A stretch of 64,000 bases of DNA. Source: Tubiluchus corallicola. Its lineage: Eukaryota > Priapulida > Priapulimorpha > Priapulimorphida > Tubiluchidae. The notes beneath the pieces were generated by a model. The model saw only the letters and a list, made by a program, of their open reading frames with translations. It was not told where the DNA came from and searched no databases. Made by a program: the position numbers and the translations under genes. This document shows, piece by piece, positions 23,501-36,412 of the stretch (position 1 is its first letter; every line of letters begins with the position of its first letter). The stretch spans positions 60,926 through 124,925 of the forward strand of contig JAQGDQ010000171.1 in the NCBI GenBank assembly GCA_030141605.1, in the 5' to 3' direction.

Positions 23501-26500
23501 AAATTGTTGAAAAGGTGCCAATTTTGAAAAATGTACTGAAGGGGAGGGGAGCATTTGCTGCCCTTGTTCCCTGAAATATATGCTCAAGGGAAGAATTTGC
23601 TGCCCTTGTTCCCTGAAAAATGTTCTCAAGGGGAGAATTTGCTTTGGCTTTTGGACTTTATGATTTTTAGCTGAAAATTCGCATTGCTGATCATTTTCTT
23701 CTTCAAGTATTCCAATTTCAAAATGATAATCACAGGTATGACGAGATTAATCGCCTGCGTGGCAATGAGAAGGATAAGCTGATGAGATTGGAACTGCTGT
23801 TGTCAGAGAGAGACAGCGAGTTGAATGGACTGCAAAAGAAATTCGATGGACTTGATGGTGATCTGGACCGTTACAGGAAGGAGATTGCCAAGCATACTGC
23901 TGATCTGGGAAATCTTCGAGCGGTGAGTTCTAAATTCTCTGAATATTCTCTGAATGTCAAAGATTTCATTGTTTGACCATGATACAAAGGTTAGATAAAA
24001 GATTTTGTCATAAATTGTTATTTGTTTGTAGACGAATGAGGAAGAAATGCTGCTGAGAGTTGAAATGGAAAACAAGTTGCAGAGCTTGCAAGAAGAACTC
24101 GACTTCATGAACCAATTGCACCAGACTGTAAGAAAGAGCGCTCTAACTATTGTTTTATTATTAAGTCGAAGAGTGATTTTTAACGTGGATTATATACCCT
24201 TAGATTATATATGCAAATTGTAGTTACTGAATTAGTAAAAGCAAATTCTGCATAATTAAAATTATTTTATGACTGCAAAGTGTTGCCAAATTATGGGAAG
24301 TAATAAGTGACCATAATGGTAGGAATAAGAGTTCTGCGTCTTTTAATTTCCGCTTTCATATAATTTCATGCTATGTATTATAGTAATAATTATACCATTA
24401 TAGAACAGGTTTGAAATTGAGGCATAACACCACCAGACCAACTAATACTGTAAAGTGGAATGCTTATTGCTTTTTGTACCTGTAGGAAATCAAGGAGTTG
24501 ATGGATCAGCTTACCAGAGACACCGATCAAGATTACAAAAACATGTTCCGCAATGAACTAAGCATGGCTATTAAAGACATCAGAGCAGAATATGAAAATA
24601 TCAACGCCATGAATAAACCCGATTCTGAAAATTGGTACAAAGCTAAGGTATGTCAATAAAGCTGAGTTTGTCACTGTATAAAAACTTGAAATAATTTGGC
24701 ATATATAATTAGAAATGTTCTTATTTTTGAGACACAGAATAAGTCTTATGCATAAATGTAATCGTTGTTTGCACCTTTCCTTTAATTTCAGTTACAAGAG
24801 TTGCTAGAGATGAACTTCACGTAAAGATTATTTGCATTATTTTTTTATTATTTGTACCTTTGCTTTATTTTCAGTTGCAAGAGATGCTGGAGGTGACTTC
24901 ACGTAAAGACAAGGATCAGAGTGCTGCGCAAGATGATGCTCGCAGAGCTCGCAACCGTCTGACGGAAATTAACAACGAAATTCTTCGTTTGAAGAATGAG
25001 GTAGCTTGAAATACATTTTAAATACGTAGTTTCAGGTATGGTACTTGTTCTTACGTTCCTACATCTCATAAAAACCTTTAAATGGTCTAATTTATTGATG
25101 ACCAAAAATGCAAATTTTAACAAATGGCTGAATGTTTTGTTAAACTGTTCAACTACTATTATTGCGCGTGAAGTGTTTCGCTAAATTCTGCACTAAAGAT
25201 CCTATAGATTCGATCATTATTTGTATAATAAGCGATGTACAGTCAATATGCTATGCAGTATGATTCGGGAGGCCTACTAAGGTATATGTGATCATGATTT
25301 GCGATAGTAACGACCTTGCAATTATGGATATCATTTAAGAAGCGGTTGTCTTTTTGTGCGCAGCGAAGCTTTTTTGTCAGGGGGTCGTTTATGAGAGAGG
25401 GGGATACCCAGCTTCTCTAATCGTTTGAGCAAGTAGGCAGACTTAGAGAGTCTAACTTTCCCTACTAGGCTTAGACCATTACAGGAACCCATGATTACTA
25501 GACGCCTTCCTTTGGTCAACCAGAGCACGTGTTCTTCTTTTAGAATGGACAATTGGAGCAAAGAGTTCACGAGTTGGAACTGCTTGTGGAGCAAGAGAAT
25601 CGTAACTTCCAGGCTATGTTGAACCAGCGCGACGCTGAGCTAGAGGATATGCAACAGAAGATGGCTGCCCAACTGTTTGAACTGAAAGAGCTGATGGACA
25701 CCAAGCTGCGTCTGGATGCAGAAATTGCGGCTTACAGACGTCTCCTGGAGGGTGAAGAGAACAGGTATGTGTAGAGGGTGACCTTTGTAGGCACGTATTG
25801 CAAAGTTTGGTGTCTTTCACTACAAAATTGAAAATTTTTGAATTGCGCCACGCTGGCAAAAATACCAGTCTGTGTTTCATATATACATACCAAAGCTACA
25901 CATAGCAAAATAATGGTACCTTCTGGAAAGGAAAAGCTGTACGTTATTGCGCCAACGTGTTTCGACGCAATTAACCAACTGAACCTATTAACCGATGGAT
26001 GTAGTATTACAGGTACAGTATGAGTCATCAGCTTACTATACACTGCAAAGGTTTTAATGAATTTTAGATACGATGAAATCTCTAAATTCGTTTGTGCAGT
26101 TAAAAATTAGATAAAATGTTTTAAAATATTAATTTATGTAAGTGAATTAGCAATAAGTTAAAAAATATACTTTTCTAAATCACAGGCTTTTATAAGTCTG
26201 TTTATTTGCAAAAATTACAAAAATTTCTTCAAGGTCGGCTGTACGTAGAAGAACTACCGCGTAAGTTAACGCGGGAATATCAGGCACATTTGCCATTAAT
26301 TGCTTAAGCTGCCTTTAAAGCTGCTACTGTCCATAACAAATATAAATGTTTCAGACTTCTTATATGAATAGTTTACATGGTTTAGTAGACTTTATGGCAG
26401 GGAGTACTGGTGCAGAAATTACAAATTGCGCTTATAACTTAGTTTAGAAATGACGTACACGACATTTAATCATTATAACCTTATTTTCAAGATTATTATT

Positions 26501-29500
26501 AATTATGGTACAAACTATTATAAACCTACTTTTCTACTATCATACACCAAAGTTTCCTAAAGAGGTTTAACGATCGTGTTCTTGCTTATGTACATTTATT
26601 TATTGAACCTTTAAGGAAGGAAATTACAAAAGACAAAGGAAAACGACTTAAAAACATTATACATCTGAACAAAGAAACCACATAGAAGTGGTATAATGAT
26701 TTATTTGTTCAGATGTACATTTTTTTTGTCTTTTGTAATTTCTTTCCTTAATAATGCTTATTTAAACAAGATTAGATGAAAACGAGATAAATGAAGTATA
26801 CAGACAAAGTGTATTAAAATTCTAATTCTAGTCCTACAATAAAAAAATGAAAAGGAAAGAAAACAAAAGAAAAGAAAAGAAAAAAAGAAAAGTATTAAGC
26901 GTCATTGAAGGAAGCACATAAAATATTTACCATTATTAGGGCCTATAATTATATATTTTTGTGTTTATAGACTTGCGACGACTCCTCAAACCCAGTCTCG
27001 TGTCCATTCGAGCTACATTCGTGAACAGCAGACGGTGGAACCAACTTTCAGTGGTATGCGTTCCTCTCCGCGTGGGGGTAAGTTACTTCCCAGCATGAGA
27101 ACTCAGCAGAACTAAAACCACCTCTAGCTTTGCACACGCACATTTTGCTGCAGCACAGAGACGTTGAAAAATAGACAATACATTTTGTCTGTGTGTAAAC
27201 TGAAACAAAGTAAATTTCGAAATGAATGCTTGTGTGCTTGTCGTCAAATTTACATATATATATATATCGTATAACTTAGCGACAGAACATCGCTGGTCTT
27301 GTGATTATGTACATAAACAAAGTCATTGAAGAACCATGGAATGTAAAATGATATTCCAAAACGTAGATTTAACTTCTGCCAACAATGAAAGCAGTAAAAT
27401 TAGTGTGTTCAAACTATGCAATCCTGTACGTTGTTTATGTGAACACGAATTAATATTAATGAAACTTATCGAATTTTCTGGAGCAGAGCTCGCCTTTCTC
27501 TCCACAATCTCCGCATCGGAACGTACAGGTGGTCGAGGACACCTAGACAGAACAAGATATGTTTCTGTAATGGCGTGTGTTCGCCTGCTCAGTCCGAGTT
27601 TCATGTAATATGTGAGTGCCCTCTATCGGCAGATGTTCTATTGGATTATCCGTACATCAACTTTAATAGTTTGCAATCGGTTTTTAATCACAACAATGTG
27701 AATTCTAGCATTGTTGCAGTAGTTAAAATTCTCCGTATAACTGTGATAACGATAGCTTACACGTTATAAATTAGCAACTGATGAATTAATGATGATCGCG
27801 CGTACACTTTTTTAATTGGACTAATATAATCGTGTCGAGTATAATGTGTTAATCCGAGACACATGAATTCTGTAATTGCTAATTAAATTATACTGGTCAA
27901 TAAACTCAATTCAATTCAATTGTTTTAAATCATTTCAAGAGTAAAATAAGGCTCTCCAGAAAATAAACGGAAATAGGTCTGCTCACTGGTTCATATTGCA
28001 ACATAGGCCTGATTTGCGCACATTTCTGTAACTGCTAGAAACATTAACACTCCAGTAATTGGTACATTGTTAAAAGTGTTTTTCGCAATATCATGAAATT
28101 ATTTTTATAACACTTCGTTTTATTTCATTAACAGAAGCAGCTTAGCTAACAACAAGTTCTTTGCTGGATTCTCGTGTTTGTGGAAGTGACTTTTGTTTTT
28201 GTTTTAACCATACTAATGCACATTAATATCACCAGGTTTGAATCTCATTAAGATATTTCATGCTACACAATTGATATTAATTTCATAAAATATGTAAGTT
28301 ATATATCGTAATTTAGTAAAACTTTGCTTAAAGTTTATCAACGTATTGGTACTTAATTGTGTAATTTCGTTTAGTGAGGTTAGTCACTTATTTTTTTCCC
28401 GAAACTGAAGTAGTACCTGTGTGAGTCTTTTAATTCATTGTCTTGTCATTAAGAATTAGTTTGTGTTATTATGCCAGTAGTAATAGTGGTGGCGCCATCT
28501 GTTCGTTAAAATGTGTAACAAAAATGTTACGTAACCTGTAAAAGAAATAGGCTCCGTTTATTTAGGCTTTACTCTTTTGTAGTTTTTTATGTTTATTAAT
28601 TATCATAGACTATAATTTTTAAAGACTCAGAAAAAGGAACTTTTTAAGCTGTTCGGAACAAGAAAATCGTTGTCTTATGCATTTAATAAGATAGGATTCG
28701 CATTTTCTGAAACTATCATAGGCTCCTACGTTTGTGGAGACCAGTTACAAAGCGGGCTCGGGGAATTAAAAAAATCAGAAAGATTATCTCACTATCTGAT
28801 CTGAGAAATCCTATACCTTTCCTACATCTCTTATAGACGTGTTTTTCAACAATACTGTTTGTGTCGCCCAGATTTATACTGTCAGAAAACCGCATTTATG
28901 TTTGGTTCACAACTTTATACAGGATCTACTATGAAAGTTGTGTCCAGCGAATCCAGCTCCAAGACATCATTCCAACGTTCCAGCAAGGGACCCGTTTCCT
29001 TTTCTGATGTCAATCAAGACGGAAAATACATCAGTCTTGAAAATACCAGCAAACTTAAGGTACAGCATTAGAATAATGTCCATCTTTTTCAAAGAATACG
29101 AACTCAATTGTTCCTAATTTTTTTGCGTGGGACACATTAGCAGTCGGCATTGGACAATCACAATGATTTTTAGCAGATTATCTCGTATTCGTGTTCTAAC
29201 TTCTTAACAATAATCTTTTATCTCGAGGTGGAACTTGGTCATGGTTGGTGATCTATTTAAAGACGGTTGGTGTTACGCTGCGCCATCTGTTGCGGATTTC
29301 TGCCATCAAATATGCGCGTTTCAGTGCAGTCAAAATGTTTTCTTTAATAATTTTTAATGTCACTTTCACTTAAGATCCTCGTCAACGTTTTGGTAATAGT
29401 TATTAGCCGTTACAACAATAATATAGACTCATTTGGGATTCAAGAAGACCTGCGTTTTCTAGCCATTCTATTGAACTTCGTGTTGAAATTACTATTTTGT

Positions 29501-31291
29501 CGTTCTTTTTCGTTGTCCTAGTCTGATTATTGGTTTTGTTTGTTTATGCTTTGCTTGAAAATTTTTTAAATAATTAGCTTGATTGTATATTTTTTGTTAT
29601 TATATAACCTTTGCTTCTTTATTTGGCTGAACATTGGTTGTGGACTTACAGTTGCATATTTAATTTAGTTAATTATGAAAAATAATTGGATTATTTCATT
29701 AAATTTAATGGTGCTTAGCTAATCTTCTTTCCTCATTTGTACGCTCATTTGGCACTAATATTTAATGCAGCGCAGTAATTTTTATTGATTTATGTAAGGA
29801 TAGGGGTGGTTGACTTGGTGACCTATCTGACCATTGGTATTTTCAACACCCCGTCTCAATTTGTACGTTATTTTTGTTGTTTTTTTGGGGGGGGGGGGTG
29901 AAGAGATTAATAAATATTCTATTCTATTCTATTCTATTCTATTCTATTCTATTCTATTCTATTCTATTCTATTCTATTCTATTCTATTCTATTTTATTCT
30001 AGGACATTTCCCTTGATGGCTGGAGAATCAGACGCAGAATTGACGGACGAGAAGAAAAGGTCTTCACTTTCCCCCCAAGATTCACACTGAAAGCTGGGAG
30101 AAGTGTAAAGGTTAGCAGTGTCTTGTTGTGTAACTCAACTTACATTTTTTAGAACTGTTGTCTGTCATAGATGCACAAACATCTTAGAAAAGCAACAACG
30201 TAGTTTCATCTGAATTTAGAATGCCTAAAGTGAAAGCAATAAATTTATTTAGAAAAATTGGGAATTTAAAGGCAGAACTGTAAAAAATTCACATACTTAC
30301 TAATCCAACCCACTAATTTGAACTGATTGCCTTTTGATCATTTTGTCAACAATTATAATCCAAAACACCGTAAAAATCAAAGTCAGGGATTTTCATGGAA
30401 GGCCTTCCCTTCGTTGATTTTAGGTGTGGGCTAGTGGTCAAGGTTCCCATCGTCCACCATTTGAATTGGTTTACTCCGACAGTAATACCTGGGGAACTGG
30501 AATGAATATTAACACAGGATTATACACGGATAAGGATGAGGTATGCATTATTTAGTAATAGCTACATTTTTCATCAGTTATGGTTCAGCAATAACATGGA
30601 ACGTAATAACATTTTGATTAAATATAATATCGTTACCATAGCGTGAATTTATGCCTTATTTCGTTACTGGATAATAATATTGTGATATTGCAATAACGAT
30701 ATTACTGGGCTTTTATTGCACAAAATATCTTTCAAGATTTTCGTATTTTATTTATACCCAGACTGTCCTTTATATACCCAGTTTATGAGATTCAACGAAC
30801 AAATGAATGAATTAATGAATGAATGAATGAACGAGTGAATGAATGAGTGAGTGAGTGAGTGAGTGAGTGGGTGAATGAGTGAATGAATGAATGAATGAAT
30901 GAATGAATGAATGAATGAATGAATGAATGAATAAATGAATGAATGAATGCATGAATGAATGAATGAATGAATGAATGACTGAATGAATGAATGAATGAAT
31001 GAATGAATGAATGAATGAATGACTGAATAAATGAATGAATGAATGAATGAATGAATGAATGAATGAATGAATGAATGAATGAATGAATGAATGAATGAAT
31101 GAATGAATGAATGAATGAATGAATGAATGAATGAATGAATGAAAGGAATGAAAAAACGGCCGAAGAAGTGAAAGAATAAACAAAAAATTAGGCCGTAAGA
31201 AAATTAATGAACAAGCAAAGGTCATGAATTGCTAATTTGAAATTTTTTTGTCTTTCAGGAAAAGGCTACCCACATTCAAAAGACGGCTTAA
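20584..31291 (+). CDS. Cytoplasmic intermediate filament protein with lamin-type rod and lamin tail domain (12 coding exons, 605 aa)
   Basis: Coding exons: 20584-20985, 21724-21845, 23736-23922, 24032-24127, 24486-24647, 24875-25000, 25544-25764, 26971-27077, 28923-29059, 30003-30110, 30424-30540 and 31259-31291. They total 1818 nt with consistent phases. The start ATG has a good context (aaaATGtct). The head, residues 1-87, is Arg/Thr/Gly-rich. The rod runs from EKKDLRELNDRFATYIERVR (about 87-106, coil 1A start) to the coil 2 end motif AAYRRLLEGEE near residues 427-437. That is about 350 aa, the lamin length with the 42-residue coil 1B insert seen in protostome IFs. The tail holds a lamin tail domain at about 497-595, including GPVSFSDVNQDGKYISLEN and a DGWRIRR...VWASGQG...WGTG series. 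There is no KKRK-type nuclear signal and no CaaX box (it ends QKTA), so it is cytoplasmic, not a nuclear lamin. Confidence 0.95.
20986..21065. repeat. (TTAC)n microsatellite abutting the IF exon 1 donor
   Basis: The donor gtacttac itself begins the tandem ttac array, which continues with interruptions for about 80 bp. Confidence 0.8.
23536..23648. repeat. Short tandem repeat of about 56 bp, 2-2.5 copies
   Basis: gcatttgctgcccttgttcc / gaatttgctgcccttgttcc / gaatttgctttgg recur with ctgaaa...ctcaagg spacers, just upstream of IF exon 3. Confidence 0.7.
24792..24830 (+). pseudogene. Vestigial tandem copy of the start of IF exon 6, with its own splice acceptor
   Basis: About 83 bp upstream of the true exon 6 start (24875) there is a second pyrimidine tract plus cag, followed by a near copy of the first 39 bases of the exon. 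This copy reads LQELLEMNFT then TAA; the real exon reads LQEMLEVTSRKDK. The matching intron tail (cacctttcctttaatttcag versus tacctttgctttattttcag) is duplicated too. Splicing to this copy would truncate the protein inside coil 2, so it is a decaying duplicate or a poison acceptor. Confidence 0.7.
26611..26751. mobile_element. 141-bp foldback element in IF intron 7
   Basis: The left arm ttaaggaaggaaattacaaa pairs with the right arm near tttgtaatttctttccttaa. Inner arms acatctgaacaaa and tttgttcagatgt pair as well. Almost the whole element can fold into one hairpin. It is probably a small MITE. Confidence 0.85.
27440..27921 (+). mobile_element. LINE 3' fragment (C-terminus plus 3' tail) in IF intron 8
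   Basis: One frame reads RARLSLHNLRIGTYRWSRTP, then NKICFCNG and SEFHVICECPLSADV. This is the familiar C-terminal end of non-LTR polyproteins (LxIxxGRW...Pxxx...C...EFHxxxxCP). The frame closes near 27769, and the copy ends in gtcaataaactcaattcaat, a short ATTCA-type tail. It lies in the same orientation as the host gene. Confidence 0.7.
29914..30002. repeat. (TTCTA)n pentanucleotide array forming the splice acceptor of IF exon 10
   Basis: About 16 ttcta units run without break into the acceptor ttctag that precedes exon 10 at 30003. The pyrimidine tract is thus supplied by the microsatellite itself. A poly-T and poly-G run (near 29878-29898) lies just upstream. Confidence 0.95.
30800..31148. 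repeat. (GAAT)n tetranucleotide array in IF intron 11
   Basis: About 85 units of gaat with rare gagt, gact and gcat variants. It ends about 110 bp before the last coding exon. The His/Ser-rich minus-strand frame is an artefact. Confidence 0.97.
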
Positions 31292-31545
31292 TTTTTTTTA
31301 CGAATAATTATAACAATTTTGCACAAAAATGGCACAAAGCACAAAAATGGCACAGAAACGCTGTAAACTTCCTTTTTTCTAGTATTTTGGCTTGTACGCG
31401 GTTTTTCACTGAATTGTCCAGCTTCACTGTCTTTTAAAATTAACAATTTTTTTGGAAGGTATTTTAGTTTAAATCTCGCAAGAAGTTCGCATAATGGAAA
31501 ATTATTTTCTTTAGTTCCTTTAAGCTTTTAAATTTGAATTAAAAT

Positions 31546-31551
31546 AATAAA
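31546..31551 (+). terminator. Candidate polyadenylation signal of the IF gene
   Basis: AATAAA lies about 255 bp after the TAA at 31289-31291, in AT-rich sequence with no further exon. It is the first canonical signal downstream of the stop. Confidence 0.55.
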
Positions 31552-31599
31552 ATTTTATAGCACAGCATTATTACAGCGGTTTGTGTTTTATATTATTAT

Positions 31600-33660
31600 C
31601 TAAATATATTATATTATATTATACAATTATATTATATTATACACCTAATCTAAAAAAATTGTAAAATTTACAAATACTGCTATAATAGACCTTTACAAAA
31701 TGCGTTTTAAACTTGTAACAGGCTGATATGGTACAAATAGGATATATGCAAACGCATTCCTAAGTAATTAAAATAATTAAATTACTTCAAGCTCAAGGGT
31801 TATCAAACTCGAGTGATTTATTCCTATAAAACACTCTAGTCTAGATGCTGTGACAGAAACACATTTACTATTTCATTCGTGTTCCAAAGTCGTTTATTCT
31901 AAAGAAAATAATAAAGAGAATATGAACAAGTAAAAAAATAAAGAGGATAATAAACAGAACCTTAATTAGTAAGAAGAGGATAAGCTGTTGGTCAAACTGC
32001 TTTCACGAATTCACAAATCGAATTTATAAATTCAATTCAATTATTCAAATACAGGTAACTTACATCGTTGGCTCTTCATCAAGATGCAAAATATGATCAA
32101 AGAACAATTTCTTGTAATTACTAAAACGCTGTTGTTAACTAGCATGACAACGATAGAAAAACATTGCTGTGAAAAAAAGCTGGCCATCATTGTTCTCCTC
32201 GCCCGTTGTTTCTCCTCCTAATCACAACCCTGCTCTTAGACGGTAGCACCTTCCAGTAAATAAGCGTCGTTATGAGTATTGCAATTTCACTAGAGTTTGC
32301 CAAATACCAGAGAAATAACGGATTTGAAATTGAAGAAGACAAGTTTCCAATAACTTATTTTATTTTAAATTGAACCACGTAATTGAACCTCTTACACAGC
32401 AGGTTAATGATACGCTCTTGCGTGCCATTGTTGTGTTTTAAACTAAAACCGATAAAGTTGCGGGTTTTTTTCAGTGTTTAAGATTATTCTTTTCTTTTTC
32501 TGCCATAAACTCTAGTAATTAATTAATTAATTAGGGCAAAACAATAGCAAATAACGAACTGCGCAGTTACACAGTGTTGTGCCATGCATGTAGACTTCGC
32601 TGAAGGTTTCGTGTTTTTTTAATTAGTACTTTTTGATTCAAATAAATGTTTATTGCAACAATATCCTACATACATTAAAGCCCATGAACCAGTAAGAAAG
32701 CAAATTTAGCTTTGTCTGGAGTTTCAATGAAGCACCAAAAAAAATAATTACAGTAATAAGGTTTGTCTCAATCCATTCAATGCTTAGAATGCATAGCGGC
32801 AAAGTACGTATAGAAAATGTATAAGTTAATTGCAATTATGCAAGGTTTTGAGGGTATAATTAGCTGCTAATCGGCTTCGAATGAGTTTAGTAACACAGGC
32901 ACATCAACAGCCAGCAGCAGGTTGTATAATTCTCCATGAATGCAAATTCTCTTTGCCTCTTTCAACTTTTCCGCAGCTAAACGCAACGGCAATTATGTAA
33001 ACTCTCACAAAGGTCTCCATTCCGGAAACTATCTAATTTCGAAACGCCGAGCACGGGTAATCATTTTTAGTTAAGGTAACGAGTAATTACACGACGAAAC
33101 CGAGGCAAGAGAAAACGTTTTGGAAGTAATCAAACAACTGGGTAAAATGTAATAGTGAAAATATAGCAGCCATAATAGGTTGCACTCTGACAATCATTTA
33201 ACTTAGTTTTCAGTTTTACATTATTTTGTGCCCTTCCGCGAGAGTTTGTTAAGCTTAGGTATTGTTGCCATTGCACTGGCGCCGACTAGGAAGCCACCTC
33301 TCCCGGGTCCACTGTGTGTTAAGATTTAATGAAATGATACAGGAAGAGCTGAATACACACAAGCCGGAAAATGCAAACCTCGTAATGGGTTGATAGGCGC
33401 CTTAAATATAAAGAACAAACAAATTACAGCTGCTGATTTGCTCGATAATCATCGAAAACCGGATATGACGTGTAATGAGTGCGAATGTAATGCAATAAAA
33501 GCCGCGTTTTGGTAGAGAGACTAATCCAAGAAAAAACTTACATAAAGTTGTTGTTCCTTTTGCTAAAAAAATCAAGATCTTGCGTGCAAAATTTTGTTCA
33601 AATTTAAACTTCGGCGCAAAGATATAACCATCAGCACCATCAGCAGTGACATTGGAAGGA
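31600..33660. other. Intergenic sequence, no gene recognised
   Basis: Contains ATATT-type microsatellite DNA near 31590-31640 and otherwise unremarkable AT-rich sequence. Confidence 0.35.
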
Positions 33661-33674
33661 CTACCGGTATCACC

Positions 33675-34008
33675 TTTATCATCATTCACATCATCGTTGT
33701 CATGATCATGATCATGACCATCATTCATCACCATCACTCATCACCACCACCACCACCACCACCATCATCATCATCATTATCATCATTCACATCATCGTTG
33801 TCATGATCACGATCATGATCATGATCATCACTCATCACCACCACCACCACCATCATCATCATCATTATCATCATTCACATCATCGTTGTCATGATCATGA
33901 ACATGATCATCACTCATCACCACCACCACCAACACCATCATCATCATTGTTATCATCATTCACATCATCGTTGTCATGATCATGATCATGATCATCACTC
34001 ATGTCGTG
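33675..34008. repeat. Minisatellite of 85-101 bp units, about 4 copies
   Basis: The landmark cattcacatcatcgttgtca recurs near 33683, 33784, 33872 and 33957. Units differ in the lengths of their internal CAC, CAT and GATCAT runs. His-rich frames are artefacts. Confidence 0.9.
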
Positions 34009-34009
34009 G

Positions 34010-35330
34010 TGACTTTTGCGACGACAGTAAAACAAAAACGAGAACTTTTCCTTCTGCCATAAAGCTAAATTTATTCTTTTTACGAAAGCGCAATATACAT
34101 GTTTTCTCTTCTATCTCAACTCAACAACTCCCTGGTCTCTTTACTAGATTAACTTCTCAAACCAGTTCCTACAGTTACACATAAATTAATTCACAATGGC
34201 TTCTTTACGGCGGGCGAATCGTGAAGCCCAAACTTCACGACAACTCATCACCACCCGTCGACATAAGCATCACCACTAATTTAGTAACAAAAAGAGCAAA
34301 TCTCCGACTTGGACGTTCATCTTTTACGCAATCCGTTTCTAGACACAAACGCGCTGAATTTTCATGAATACCAGATTCAACTCTTTCGTTAAATAATGCA
34401 GTGCTTTTGTGTGCAGTTAGTAAACTTATCATGCCTTGTCAATGTTTACATAACAAGCTTTGACACATTAAACAAGTGACGTGAATAACTAAACAGATTT
34501 GGCACTTGAGTACATGTATCATTGTTGGGAAGAGAAATGTATCCTTCTTGCGTGAGAAGAAAGTGAACAGAGGTGGTAAATTGGCAATCAAAAAGATGTA
34601 AAGCTTTTTATAGGTAATGAATTAGTAGAAAAGGCGCGGAAATCTTGGCAGTAATTAGACAGCATTAATACTAAGGCCGCCATTGAGTTTTAGATATAAC
34701 TGTCGTCAAGCTTTTAGTTTTCTCACTGGGTAATTTTTCAAGGTTACATTCGGTAAGGAAAAGATTGCGTGCAATTAGTTATTTCAATGTGATTTTAATG
34801 TTGTAAGCCAACACAGAAAGCATAATAGAATATGTAGATAGCTATAATTAATATTAGTAATCAAATATTTAACCTTAGCAAAAATATAGTTAATTAAAAA
34901 TTAGCAAGATATGTGACTGTAATAAAACTACATTAGCGTTTTAATACAAGCAAATATCAGTAATAATTTGCAATGAAAAACGAATAACTGCAACGTATAT
35001 TCATTAAGCAAAAGTCTAAATCATGATTAGCGTAAAATTCTTGCCTTCAAAATATGGACACTTTGGCGAAGCGAAATTGCCGATTGCTTTTACACTTGAG
35101 TCTGACTGTGGCGGAACTAAATTGGGACAACTTGAAAATAAAAAATAGCATTCAAAACACGAAAAGATAATAATTATGTTACCGGTAACTAAAATTGTGC
35201 ACAAGTTTAAAGTTTCGAGCGACCGCATGTCTTACCACAGTCCTAAAATCGTAAAATTTTTACTTCACAAATGCCTCGTACCGACCGCCGACAAAATTCC
35301 AGGACGCTATCCTATGAAAACATTTTATCC
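34010..35330. other. Intergenic sequence, no feature recognised
   Basis: Short open frames only, with no family resemblance. Confidence 0.35.
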
Positions 35331-35339
35331 AAACGCCGC

Positions 35340-35615
35340 ATTTAAAGCACATTCTTCTTGAAATTTTATACCACTTACATACTGCCTTTTTGCATATTAG
35401 ACTTGCGTTGCATTAACGCCGTATAAAACATGTAAATTTAAATTCCCGCGATGACCGTTTAGACGCAGCTATTTTGACGATAAGTCATTTGAAACAAGTT
35501 TAGATAACACTGAGTAAAGTTTGAAAAAATAATCAGAGCATTCGTAGCTCACACGTCACTGACCAAGTAAAATTTAAAATTACTGTACCTTGTCAATAAA
35601 ATTTAAAATACGTTT
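35340..35615 (+). repeat. Dispersed repeat, copy 2 of 3
   Basis: Matches 6052-6330 (inverted) and 48565-48780. Landmarks include cttgaaattttataccactt, the cgatgaccgtttagacgcag region and ataatcagagcattcgtagc. Confidence 0.65.
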
Positions 35616-36412
35616 TTGGTTAGTGAGTGCCGCACCCTGGAAGGTGTGTCAACGACATTTTACCAATTGATGAAAACATTTCAAATAATTAATAATTTCT
35701 TTTCAAATTACGTAAGTCTTTCAAGCAGGTAAGCGGAATGCTAAGTAATATAGCTTTGCATGGGGAGTTTTTTGGGACATAATTTAACATTGCCTTTTCT
35801 TTCCCTGATTAACGTTGTGCGTAAGTGACGTCATGTAATGGCGCCGTCGGAACAATATTGCGGAAAATTTAAAATGAAAACAAACAAAAAAATCCTTTCA
35901 ACGATATATGCATAAAATTGCTGTAAAGTAAAATAATTTCTTAAGGCGACTTTTCTGCAACCTACTTTAGGTACCTCTTTTCTTGTCCTTTAAATTTGTG
36001 CCTCGATTGTACTGTAGTCACAGATTGTTTGATACAGCACATACAGTATAATGAGGTAAACTGCATTACGAGAGGGTGAGTCGCCAATTACTGGGCCACT
36101 TTTGCTCAATAATTTGTAATCTAAGGTTTACTAAGGTTTCCACATCAGTTATGCATTTTAATAGTGAATTTAAAGTTTCGTAAGTGTATTATAGAATTGA
36201 TTATTATCACTTAGCAACTGCTCTGTGCTAAACCTACCCATTTAACGCGTGCAATAAAAACTACCCGAATTGTGTCCCCCTCGCTCAATGTCAGGCGTTC
36301 ACAGACGAGGATGAATTTTGAGTGTTCTGCACAGTATTTTGCATAAATGACCTAGTGGAATTTGATTTCGTTATTGTTAAAAAGTTCGGTGGTGAAATCT
36401 GCATTTCGAATT

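Noticed and set aside
30812-31225. 137-codon His/Ser-rich minus-strand frame
   Set aside because: Translation of the (GAAT)n array inside an IF intron.
33594-34184. His-rich frames resembling metal-binding proteins
   Set aside because: They arise from CAC/CAT minisatellite units and are not conserved between units.
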